A stretch of 64,000 bases of DNA from the NCBI GenBank assembly GCA_034769895.1, contig CM068372.1:378114910-378178909 (forward strand), read 5' to 3'. The translations under genes and the position numbers were made by a program. The stretch's first letter is position 1. Each line of letters starts with the position of its first letter. The notes below the pieces were generated by a model. That model was given only the letters and a program-made list of their open reading frames with translations, was not told the DNA's origin and searched no databases. The DNA is from Magicicada septendecula. Lineage: Eukaryota; Arthropoda; Insecta; Hemiptera; Cicadidae. Below are positions 33,393-44,279 of the stretch, one piece after another.

Positions 33393-35249
33393 TTATAATT
33401 GTGTTATGAACATTTAATTATGTGACCAGTGTTTTTCAGGATGGACTGATTATGATTGATTTATGGTAAATGATAAGATGATAATGTGGATTGTATATTT
33501 TTGTGTATATTAATGTCAGTGTATTTTTGCTGTTGTGTATTTTATGTATTTTTTTTATGTAAACATGTATTGTAGAATTTTAAATAATTGAAGGAAGTTA
33601 ATAATGATTTTGAAATGATACTATGGAATTTAGATTCTAAAGGGTTAGTAAATGATTAAGTATGATATATTTGGATATTGAGAGGTATTGTTGTTAGTAG
33701 ATAAATGATGAATTTTCTAGTGGTATATTAATGTGAAATGTTGTAAAGAGTTTGGGTAATGGTGATAAATAAGGGCATTGGAGTTAGTTAAATAGAGTTA
33801 ATGGGAGTTAGGAAAAATAAAGTGCTGAGATGCTGATAATATATATAGAGGTGTTAGATATTTTAGGGACACAGTGGTTAGTGATTATATGTAGAGGTGA
33901 GTAATGTGGATGGTAATTATATTTGTTGTTGATGGTGATATTTTGTAGTAAGGGTATTGGTGTAGGAGTCTGCAACGAGAGATGTTGAGACAGGAAGGGA
34001 CCGATTAGCGCCGGAAAGGGTTACCTGAAAGGGCCAGGAACCGATAAGGGAATGAGTTGGTTAGAGGGAATACACACATACTAGTACAAAAATGAGCGTG
34101 CCAGAGGTTTTAAATGGGATTTGTGAAGGGGGTTATTATAGAGATATTGGTGTCATATTATGTTAATGGTTAGAAGCGGTTGTTAGTGGAGAAAAAGGAG
34201 GGGTAGTAAGGTTAGATTGACAAGTGCCAAAATAAGATAGAGAGAATAGTGAATAATAGAGAGTCACCCAAACGAGTAAGGATAAAAGGGTTAGAAAAGG
34301 AAAATTCATGGTAGAAAGGCAATGTAACAGAGGGATTGATGATAAATTTGAAATTTTTGTATAGAATCTAAATGAATGTTAAATAATAAAAGTTAATCGA
34401 AAGTTGATAAAGTTCTGCTACCAGTTATGTAAATATGAATTAAGTAATGTGAATTGTTCAATGTTAGTGTTTAATGCTTATGATGTACAATGTTTTATTG
34501 TGTTTTATTATGTCAACAATAGTGTGTGTGGATAGGAGGTTACTGCCAGGATAGTAACGATTATAATATTAAAATTTTGTGAAGATTGTCCATTCTCTAG
34601 AAATGATTCTGTTATAAAGGAAGTTAAACATAAGAAAAGGTCGTAAAGAAATTATAAAGCTTTAAAATTGTTTGCCATGATATAGATATTGTAAGATTAT
34701 ATGGAGTAAAATATTAGGGTTAATGGTTGTTGCTAAAGCAGTAAAATACATTGTTTGTCTAGGTTAAGAGCGATTGTTTTCATGTAATAAAGAGAATGAA
34801 TATAATTGACAGGAGTCAGGAGGGTACCAGATACCGGATTGTTAAAAAGAGAAGTAATTTTCTATCTTAATTCTTGGTATACATTGTTTGAAACTTGTAG
34901 AATTAAGCAAACCAATGCCCCAAAACGCAAACCAACGTACTAAGAGGAAACATATCAGTTATGGATATGGATATAGAGAAGGCCACTATTTTAAAATTTT
35001 GTATTGGATGTTTCAGAGTTTTATGGTGTGGTGACCGCGGTCCTGAGCTGGCCGGTGTGTCAGAACAGGAGCGTAAAGTGCCTCATGGCCTTATGGTGTA
35101 GGGATCTCTCAGGAGAAGTCCAGTAAGGTCAGAAGGTGTGAACCTCATCATTGGACCAAGGGTAAGTGATTGAATTTCTTTTATAGTAACACTACAGGGG
35201 GTTGTGGCTCCATATCCGAGCTGATCCTTTTAGAGAAGTGTGAATGAGT
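33393..35249 (+). other. 3' noncoding region of element 2
   Basis: No ORF. It aligns with 53338-55261 of element 3 through most of its length. Reiterated AAACCA motifs (34914-34935), CTAAGAGGAAAC, GGGATCTC...GAGAAGTCC (about 35101-35122) and CTGATCCTTTTAG precede the hairpin. Confidence 0.8.
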
Positions 35250-35288
35250 CAATGAAAGTTTTTGTGTCTCGACACAAACCTTTCATTG
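35250..35288 (+). promoter_or_regulatory. PPT-adjacent hairpin, element 2
   Basis: Outer stem CAATGAAAG/CTTTCATTG; inner stem TTTGTGT/ACACAAA; loop CTCG. GAGGGGG and the LTR at 35298 follow. Confidence 0.9.
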
Positions 35289-35297
35289 AGGGGGTTT

Positions 35298-36732
35298 TGT
35301 GACAGTACAAAAAGTCTGATATAAAAAGTATGGTATGCAAGGTAGTAAATTATTGTATTTCGATGTTTTTAAAGTCATTTCTATGGGTAATACAATTTCC
35401 CTTGGTTTTTGCCTACAACGACGCAGATCCGAGACAACGAAATAATTTCAAGGACAGCAGTGTACGTGCAGATAAAGACACTTGAAATGGTTACAGCCAC
35501 TAATACCGGCGCTACATGCTTCTGTTTCATTGGCCGACAACGCCAAACGTCATTAATACAACAATGACGTGATTAAAATACGTAACTAACAAGGCGATTA
35601 TGTAACAAAAGACAAAGAACAATGACGTTTACTCACACACACATACGTAAAAATTGCATAGTTTTCGTCCCAGTCTGCAGAACATCACCATGGCAGTAAC
35701 ACGTTAGAATTGTGCTGGCATAAAACAGTCAGCTAAAGTGTTTTATTTGCATTAACAAAATGTAATAACAAGTAAATAGTGTTAACGAGCGATTATAACC
35801 ATCATGTAAATTCAGTGTAAAGGACAGACGAAAGCTAGACATAACAATTACGTCTGCCCAGTCTTCAGAAATTCATCATGGCGATAACACGTTAAAAATT
35901 GTGCTGGACTGAAATAGTCAGCTTAAGTGCTTTAAAGAATTAATGTAATCAAAATGTAAACCAGTGTTAACTACAGAAAAGTCTAGACAGTGTGAAGTAA
36001 TAGTTTTCAAAAGTATAAGTAAAATCAGTGTATTCAGAAAGATGTAACCACTCCGTTTTGGAACCAACATGTGACCCGCTGCTAGAACTTCCAGTCTACT
36101 TAACAAGGGAAGTGCCAAACCAAATTTTATTTAAAGAGCTCTTTTAATCAAAATTGCCGTTATTATGTGTACACAATCAAAAGTAAATTGAAAATTGTAT
36201 GTATGGATGAGAGAGAGAGAGCAGTGCGTGAACGTTAAATGTCGACTTCTGAATGGGGGTTAGTTCGCGTTAGCGATAAGTAAATATAATAAAAGTCAAT
36301 TAATCATGAAGCTGCTTCATAGTCAGTAGATAGAATTTGATGAATTAGTGCTTAATAATACATAAAGGAGTTTTATGACAAATGAGCCAATATCAGTAAT
36401 GGCCGCCATGTTGAAATTTTATCCGGTGTACACGCTTAACTAAATTACTGAATAAATTGATATTAATGGTCACTGTTTCAAATAAACGTATTCTCATTTC
36501 TGTGCCTATCTCTGTCAGCAGTCTCGGTGAGTCGAATCCTTGGACCCTAGGTAATAATAAAAACAACAAGATTGAAGTAACCAGATGCTCAAACTATGGT
36601 AAGTACCATAATTATGGTGCGCGTGACATACGTGCTTCATACAAGTAATGTAAACAGACCCAAATATAGGTTACTTGTTATTGCTGCATACAAATACACT
36701 TATATTTATTTAAATATATTTGAGATTTAACG
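35298..36732 (+). mobile_element. 3' LTR of element 2
   Basis: 1435 bp. The terminal CA is changed to CG (TTTAACG), then TSD ATGT. Confidence 0.95.
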
Positions 36733-38183
36733 ATGTATTTAGTATTTCGTACAGTTAACTAATAACGAAATTATTTTCTGAGTATGATGTATCAAAATAA
36801 AATGTATTGGAAGCTAAGATAATTTGAAACAATGTATAAGATATATTAAATTGGCTATGATTTTTAGGAGACGAAGGAAATGAGAACAGTTCTTTATTAT
36901 ACGTTGACGAGTGAAGTTAACGTGATTATTTGCTAGAAGTAACCTATAATGGCGATTAACGTTATAAACCGAGTTCGGTGAAAATTTTCATAAAATCTGG
37001 TTTTGAGTTATTTTTTAATTGTGAACCGGTGAAGTTAAAATATGAACAGTGTAACACCAATTAACTGAACCACATAAGACCAATTAATCGATAACACCAA
37101 TATCACACAATTTACTGACGAACAATTCAGGTTAAAACCGACACACATAGACCAAGTGAGATATATCCAATAACAACATTTTACACCAAGTGAACTATTC
37201 CACCATACACCAGTGACACTTAAATACATCCAGAACAATCTTATACAATTGCTGAGACCATTTACACGGAGAAGGGACATCTTTATTTAAATAAAACTCC
37301 ACGTCCAGGTTATACGTTACACTACGCATGCGCCAGTCGGCCATTTTGGGGAATTGTCGTCATCTTCTCCCGTCAGCTGTCGAGAACGACTTTCTGCTGC
37401 TGTTGGTTTGAATAAATATCATATGTAAACTTTTATTATTTTTAATTATAACATTGTATTGTTTAATATTAAGGCATTTTATAATTGTAAGTGTTATACT
37501 TTCCTACCCATACACTTCTCTGGCTATATCTTAAATAACCGTTTAAAGAACCATATTTTTATAATACTAATGTAAACTTTTTATATCGACCGGCCCTGAG
37601 TGAGTCGATACTACTTTGTAACATCGATTCTTATCGAACAACTCAACTATTTTATTAATAAACGTGCTGTTTTGTAATTTGGATTTGGTTTTTCTTTAAA
37701 AAAGCTTAACAAATAAATTATTCAAGAATACCAACTAACCGAAAGGCGGAAAATACGAAACAACGAACGCTTCAAGAAGAAGAAGAAGAAGAAGAGAGCC
37801 GTCTTTCGACTAGATTTGGAGTTAACCATATTGTCATTTAACAGATTTACTGAAAGTGACACTATTACAAAAATAAACAGGATACCACTTCATTTCTAAT
37901 TACAAACAATAAACACGATTATTTCCTAAATATTAGGATTAAAATTTACATAAAAAATATTTTTTTTTTTCAGAAATTTTTTTTTTTGAAATAAAATTTA
38001 AAAATTTTTATTTCAAATTTTTTAACAGCAGTCACACAGATTATTTTGTATTGTTACAAAATTGGCTAGCCCAACAGTGAGGGCTTAACGAAGAAACACG
38101 GAACGTTACAAATTTGGCGTTTCCAAGGTGGAACATTAGCTACACATACACTTACATTTTAACTTATATTTTGTTTTATTACA

Positions 38184-39048
38184 CCGTTTAGAGGGAGAGA
38201 TGAGGTGCATTAAAGTCGAAAAGCCTATAGATTTAGTTGTGGTAGATTTGTTTGGCCCTCTACCAAAGGAAAGGGGAGGCGTAATGTACATTTTTGTGGT
38301 ATTAGACACGTTCATGAAATTCGTAAGATTATATAGTGTAAAAAGGGCAACTAGTGAAGTACTAAGTGAAAAGATAACTAAGGATTATATGATTAAAACC
38401 GGAAAACCCAAAATAATACTATCTGACCATGGACCCCAGTTTATTAGCAGGAGATGGCGACAAACTTTGGGTTGGGAAGGCATCATACCTAAACACACGG
38501 CGGTATACCATCCTCAGTCGAACCAAGCCAAAAGAGTTATGCGAGAATTAGGGAGAATTTTCCGGGCGTATTGCCATGCTAAGCACAGTGAATGGCCAAC
38601 ATATGTGGGAAGAATTGAAGAATGGTTAAATTGTACTACCCATGAATCAACTGGGTTCACACCATACGAGTTAGTTAAGGGAAAACGTCCGTCTAGGATT
38701 CTAGAACAGCTGTTCAACTTTCCACCAGAGAACAACACCCGAGACCTGGAAGTAAAACTTAAACTCGCCAATGAAAATTTATTAACTAAGGGAGAAAGAA
38801 GAGAACGGCTTCATGATGCAAAGGGTAAGTGGACTATGTATGAGGTAGGACAGTTGGTGTTGGTGAGAAGGCATGATTTATCAAGTGCACAAGATAAAGA
38901 GATTAAAAAATTCTTTTTGCTGTATGAAGGACCTTATGAAGTAGTTGAAACTAAAATGGATAACGCTTATGTTTTACGAAACCAAATGATGGGGGAAATA
39001 GTGGGTACCCATAACGCCACCAATTTAAAAAAGTATTGGCCAAAATAA
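38184..39048 (+). pseudogene. Integrase catalytic core and C-terminal domain, element 1
   Basis: It resumes the integrase after the insertion. Visible: first catalytic Asp in LVVVDLFGPL, second in LSDHGPQF, then HTAVYHPQSNQAKRVMRELG. In this family the third catalytic residue is a Glu in NPVER; here the position reads NQAKR (Lys, codon AAA), so the DDE triad is broken. The C-terminus has the chromodomain-less GPY/F-type block FLLYEGPYEVVETK and ends NLKKYWPK*. The protein is separated from its zinc finger by 9.4 kb. Confidence 0.9.
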
Positions 39049-41349
39049 AATAATAAAATAGATTTTGTAATTGAATATAAACTAAATAACTATAAAATTA
39101 GGAATTTAATATAAAACAGTAAGTGGTAGCGGGTAGATGTTCCCCACTTGTCCCAGTGGGGTTCGTCTACTTCAGGGATGCGCCCCTGCCCACGCAAGAC
39201 TTGGTTTTCCCCAATTACCCTTATTTTCGGAGGAAGCTTTGTCTTTACCCTTAGTCCTAGTTCTTGATCTTTTAATGATCCTTGCCCTTTTTATTTTCCC
39301 AATTTCCCTAACCCTTCCTTTAGAGAAAACATAAAAATAGTTACATAAATTGGCACACCCTTTTGAACCATTTGATTGCCTTAATTCTAAATTATAATAT
39401 ATTAAGGTAATCCTCAAAATTAAATAAACTGGTGTTATTTATGAATTGTAAACTCATCCCTTAATTAGGTACAGTAGGTAGTGGAGAAGTTTTGTGGCTT
39501 AGTAAACAAACTAAGATAACAATTTTTTTTGTATAAGCTAATAGAATTATGGTTTACTGAGATGGGGTCGTAGATTAGTGGTTGTGGTTTGTTTTATTTA
39601 TGGGAAAGGAGGCAGGTAAGGAATTCAGGGCTGCCAACAGGTTTTGTTCACTTTCATTGAAGTGGGATTCCGTTCATCTTCAATCACATCTCTGTAAACC
39701 ATTATTCTGTACATATAACATATAACCTATTTACGGGTAATTAAGGAAAAAAATAATTTGTGAAAGATTTTAAAACAAAAGTTATGTAACCCAAAGGTTA
39801 AATTATTATTGTGCGGTACCTGCTATGTTAGGTTATGAGTAGAGAGAAATGGTATTTAGAATGTGATCATGGAGGAAGTCAAAGAGTGATTTGAAACAAA
39901 TGACTTATGCTTGTAAAATTTATTGAAATACTAAGAAAGAATTAAACATTAAACCAATTAGAATCATTTTGAAAAATGTAATTAAAGTAATTGAAATTGT
40001 TTTGAATGTATGAAGAGACTAAATTAAATTGGAGTTGTCCCTGGAGTAACCCAATAATGTGAATGTTAGTGATGCGTTTAAATAAACAATTTATTTTGAT
40101 CTGAATTTTGATTGTAATTGTAAAATAAGTAATTGATGTACTTTATTTAAATTAAAAAACTGAAAGAACGTTCAAGATGAGATAGTGTTTGGGAAATAAG
40201 ATATGCTTATAACTACTCATGTAAACTTTTATAAATGTCAACTTATGTTTTATGTTTAACTGTAGATTCCCCACCTAAGTGCGGCCATGACCTCACCGGA
40301 TCATGACCGTGAAAGTAGGTAATTGTGACAAATCATAAATTTTACTTATTATAACTGGCTTGTGGTTTGTTTTATTTTGTTAACCCGGTGGTTTGTTACT
40401 TAGTAGGGGGGGTTATTTTTTGGGGAATCTACCAAATTTTGGAACAGGGCTATTTTCACCCAGATAGGGGTGGTAGTCCATTAGGGGCGTATCAATCAAC
40501 AATAGTAAGTGTAATAATGAATTTTTATTGTAACGCCGAAGCAAGGATGGGGGTGGAATAAAAGAAAAAATGTCCACCCCTTCCGCATCAGTCCTTGTGG
40601 AAGCAACTGGGCGCTACAGTCCAGGGGGGGAAATGGTGAGTGTGGATGGGGGGTGACCCAGTTACAGGGCACGAGGGAGATGTGGTTTACGGCTAGGATG
40701 AGGTCTGTAGGGCCAAGAAGCCTAGTGCAGAACACAGTAAAATGTAATGGGTATCAGGGGTTAAGGGATTATTAGGGGGGGGGTAGTAAAAAAAAAAAAA
40801 AATTGAATAATGATAAATAATAAATTGTTGAGATTTAATGCTGTATAATTAATGTTATTTTGGCTGGGCAATATTGTACTGGGAACATTATTTAATTTGT
40901 CTGGAACGCATATGTACTATTGTTTTGTTAACACTGTATTTTCTAGGGTTAAGCTATATTGTTGAACCATGTAACTTGTTGAATCCAGGTAACTGCTGGA
41001 CGGATTAGAAGCCATATCACTAGGTAGTCAAATGCACATTATATTTTATAATAAAAAATGAACCAGTACTTTGTCAATGAACCAGTATTACTAAGAGGAT
41101 ACAAATCAGTTGTGGATATGGAGTGATGGAAGGCTGTTTGTTAAATTTTAATCGAATGTTTAGTGTCGGGTGATACTGTGGCGGATATCTGTCCGAGCTT
41201 ATGGTGTTGGGATCTCGAGTAGAGAAGTCCAGTAAGAGCGGATGGGTGCTGCCGCAGCCACCAGACTAGGGGGGTAAGGACCCATGATTTTAGTAGAGAG
41301 TTCAGGGGGTTGCTGCGCCATATCCTCACTGATCCTCTTAGGTTTTAGG
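39049..41349 (+). other. 3' noncoding region of element 1
   Basis: Contains no env-like ORF. A small perfect hairpin CCCCACT/AGTGGGG is at 39142-39161. A-run at about 40789-40802. From 41058 it carries the same 3' domain as the non-autonomous elements: CCAGTACTTT and CCAGTATT repeats, CTAAGAGGA, then GGGATCTC...GAGAAGTCC (about 41210-41231). Confidence 0.75.
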
Positions 41350-41389
41350 CAATAAGAGTTTGTATGCTTCGGCATCCAATCTCTTATTG
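41350..41389 (+). promoter_or_regulatory. PPT-adjacent hairpin, element 1
   Basis: Outer stem CAATAAGAG (41350-41358) with CTCTTATTG (41381-41389), with paired changes relative to the other copies. The inner stem around GTATGC/GCATCC is weaker; loop TTCG. A run of 12 G follows, then the LTR at 41404. Confidence 0.9.
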
Positions 41390-41403
41390 GGGGGGGGGGG
41401 TAT

Positions 41404-42928
41404 TGTAATGGTACGGAATTGTAGGGCCAAGGTAATATTTTAAAAATTTTTTATTTCCCTAGGTAGTCATTGTTCACCTTTATAGAACCTCGAGTTAGTC
41501 AACCAAGTATGCAGTGTTTATTACAAAACAAACATCTATATTTTGTCTCCGCACTCAAGCAGCGCAGACAAATTGTGAAATAACACCCAACTTTGCATCA
41601 GCCGTGAATCACGGAAGAAAGTAATGTAACTTCATATTGCAACAGGCTGTAAAATATTGCTAAATCTTAGGCCTGCATTATAGCGCTCTTTTAAACAGCA
41701 CCAATGGGGGCGCAGACTGACGATCACGTGACCAAAACGGACTCCGTGTTCTCTGCCTTAACGCAGTACTGAGTTCAGTTCCATTGCACCTAATGGCCGC
41801 GCGGCCAGCCTACAACAACATCTAAGTGCAAAAAGTTACGTCGGCCGACTTTATCATATTATATAACGTGGAACCAGTCGATCAGTGAGAACCATGAAAC
41901 AAAAAACCATAAAATCAGTACCAAAAGTGGCGTGAGTGCGAGAGAACTCAGAAATCGGTCAACTAGTGAACTTGTGTCACGGTTATTACATGTGAACAAT
42001 ATGGGTGTTCATTGGAGTGAAACCATTATTAGGATGAGTACCACTTTTTAAAACTTTAATTACTATATTATAAAATTTACTTTTATAGACACCTTAATAA
42101 GAAACAGAGATCTTTAAGAGAGGGGAGTTTATTTAAATATTAACAATGTAACGTGACAAATACAGGGGATTTTCATTTTATTAAATTTTTGGGGATTTAT
42201 AAAAATATTCATGGACATAATTTCCAACTGTGACCAGAACACGTGGTGAATTGAAACAGTGGTATAACAAAGGAACGGTACATCTCAACAGTTGTGCAAT
42301 CGCTAACAAGGAATGCACCCAGCATCAATTTTCTAAGAACTTGGCGAGTGTGTGGCAGTACGTCCGAGCGCGTCACACGAGCATGCGCGCGGACCCACGC
42401 CGACGTATGAAACAAAAAAAGGCTAAGAGAAGAATCGCTGTTTGCCTCCTTGACGAAGTTGCCGGATGTGAGTCCTACGTCCAACCCTCTCGTGACGTCA
42501 GCCAGTGCAGAACAAATATCTGCTATGATCCACACACAAACACTTGCATGGGTTAAATGGAAATTGACAAGCGACGAAGAACCATGAGGCCTTGGTTTCC
42601 ACCTAAAACGACGTAATCCAGTTGGCCGTGAACATATAGCCGCTTCTTCCCAGTTCGTTTACTGATTGTGCCCATCCAGGTACAGAGCCAAGTGGGCTCT
42701 TTTCAAAATTTTATAATGTACCAGTAAAAAGTGAATTAACAGTTTCAAACAAAGTGGCAGTGATGTGAGACCAACTAAAGATCACCAACACACATTTTTT
42801 TTATTTTGGACAACTACGAACTTACAACGGAGTGGACACGAGGTCAACAGATGATCGCGTTGCCGGCTGGGGTTTTATGTAGTGGGCGAAATTGATTAAT
42901 AATGGTAAAGGGGGTCTTTTATTAAGAA

Positions 42929-42967
<39 letters not shown>

Positions 42968-43617
42968 AGACTGGGCAGTCTCCATAGTCGTAAGTAGTCT
43001 AATTTAAATATAACCATATAAGATGTGTGACCAAGAGGTATGAAAATTTTAATTCAATGTGATAATTTTAATTGGAAAACTAATAGTATAACTTTGAAGT
43101 ATTTGCTTATTAAAAATGTTAATTCTCTTCAAAAAATGAGTAGAGTCAATTATTACAGTAACCTATAAACCACGCTAACATCTTACGTTCGTGCGAGAAT
43201 CTTGGACCCAGATAACTTTGCAGGTAGGTGAAATAAAAATTTATGTATTTATATTTTATTAGTGTAATTAACTTCACAACAAAAAGGAAAGAGTGTGTGT
43301 ATGAGTGTATGTAGAGGTTACATACTGGTTCATTTTCGATCTTCTTATATGTACTTAGTAATGTCAATTATCATAGTAGTTTAAAACAAAATTTAACAAA
43401 GATACTGTCATTTGTAGAAAGTAAAAGAAGGGTGCGAGTTTCGATAAATAAAATAAGTATGTATTTGAGACAGTAGAAAATGCGTTAGCATAATAATTTC
43501 GCACTTCTACCCAGATAACCTTTTTCTGCAGCTGATTTTCGTCTGTACGACCTTGGAGGAATAACCCTAAGGTAAGATAAGAGCTTTATTATTTGCATAC
43601 AAATTCATAGAGTTTCA
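41404..43617 (+). mobile_element. 3' LTR of element 1, interrupted
   Basis: Matches 23154-24231 on both sides of the solo LTR 42147-43278; 1078 bp when the insert and one TSD are removed. Confidence 0.95.
42147..43278 (+). mobile_element. Solo LTR inside the 3' LTR of element 1
   Basis: 1132 bp, TGTAACGTGAC...CTTCACA, with TSD ACAA (42143-42146, 43279-43282) seen directly by comparison with the empty site in the 5' LTR. Contains a (GA)n run at 42931-42966. Confidence 0.9.
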
Positions 43618-43623
43618 ATGTGT

Positions 43624-44093
43624 ACTAGCCGTTTGGTTTACCCCCACTTAGCCTACCCAGCCATGCTTCTCCAACCGTACACAATGCTCAGTCATCAAAT
43701 CGCAGCCAGACAGTACTACATTTTGTGCCTTAATGTTATAAAAAAAATGTCATAGTGTAGTTTATTAGTAAAAAACACCTTGTAAAACTTCTTTAATTTT
43801 TCAAAAACATACTTCTGTTCCAGTTAATACTAAAAATTGTTTCCACCTAACAAAGGAATAATTAATGTATTATTTTATGAAACTAGAAGGACCCATCTTT
43901 AATTTGACATATAATTTATGATGTTTTTAAAAATCTTACTATTTAAAAAAATTGTCAAACGGTAGGAAACAGCTACTATAGTTATTATAGCTGGTCAGTG
44001 TCGAAAATGGCCAATGTCGAAAGGGTCAATACCAAAAATTTGAAGTGACTTTTGGCTAAAAATGTTAATATATGTATGTATGTGATGTTATAG
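43624..44093 (+). other. Intron sequence after element 1
   Basis: AT-rich intron; a short reiterated TGTCGAAA motif at 43999-44025. The 3' splice site TTATAG lies at 44093. Confidence 0.7.
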
Positions 44094-44279
44094 ACTGGAA
44101 CATTAACGGAAGATGGACTGGACATGTGGGGAGTTGTGCCTGTCGAGAACAGTGAGTTCAGATTACCGATCAAGCAGACAGACAATATGGAAATGTGTCA
44201 CATGCTGACTGTGATGGTCACGTGCCATTCTCTCACACTGATTGACAGGAAACTGTCAGGGGATCCTCTGGATCTCAAG
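44094..44279 (+). CDS. ATP13A: P5B-type ATPase, exon starting the P domain (TGTLTEDGLD)
   Basis: 62 codons, phase 0 at both ends (ATAG|ACTGGA ... CTCAAG|GTCAGC). It begins with TGTLTEDGLDMWGVVP, the rest of the DKTGTLT phosphorylation motif, and ends SGDPLDLK. The GDPLDLKMFE junction with the next exon is characteristic of ATP13A proteins. Confidence 0.97.

Larger units (their letters stand above)
30638..36732 (+). mobile_element. Element 2: non-autonomous LTR retrotransposon
   Basis: LTRs 30638-32074 (1437 bp) and 35298-36732 (1435 bp) differ at about ten places by eye. TSD ATGT (30634-30637, 36733-36736). The internal part (32075-35297) holds one Gag-like/DDGG ORF with a single frameshift and the conserved 3' domain; no pol genes. 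Young, and the innermost layer of the nest in the ATPase intron. Confidence 0.95.
28748..38183 (+). mobile_element. LTR-like insertion in integrase, TSD C(T/C)GT, itself carrying element 2
   Basis: It starts TGTAGCATGAC and ends TTTTATTACA, flanked by CTGT (28744-28747) and CCGT (38184-38187). Taking one copy of the target as the original restores the integrase reading frame across the gap, supporting the borders. Without element 2 it is about 3.3 kb. It is noncoding: the left part (28780-30633) is A-rich; the right part (36737-38183) holds a GC-rich promoter-like stretch (37315-37400), a GAA run near 37777-37797 and two PBS-like motifs (38062-38085, 38115-38140). It is probably a large solo LTR related to 11453-14335. 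Confidence 0.65.
23154..43617 (+). mobile_element. Element 1: Ty3/gypsy-type LTR retrotransposon with gag-pol (autonomous type, now defective)
   Basis: Bounded by LTRs 23154-24231 and 41404-43617. Flanking duplication ATGTGT (23148-23153, 43618-43623), or only its last 4 bp if the family's usual 4-bp TSD applies. Order: LTR, PBS, gag, PR, RT, RNase H, integrase, 3' domain, LTR; no env-like ORF. It is inserted in the sense direction in the ATPase intron. Defects: a frame change in gag, one between RT palm and thumb, a 9.4-kb nested insertion in integrase, loss of the integrase catalytic Glu, and a solo LTR in the 3' LTR. The LTRs are nearly identical by eye and the same length after removing the solo LTR, so insertion was fairly recent. 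Confidence 0.95.

Noticed and set aside
39049-41349. Possible env gene after integrase of element 1
   Set aside because: No open frame of useful length, no signal peptide, furin site or membrane anchor; the region is noncoding.
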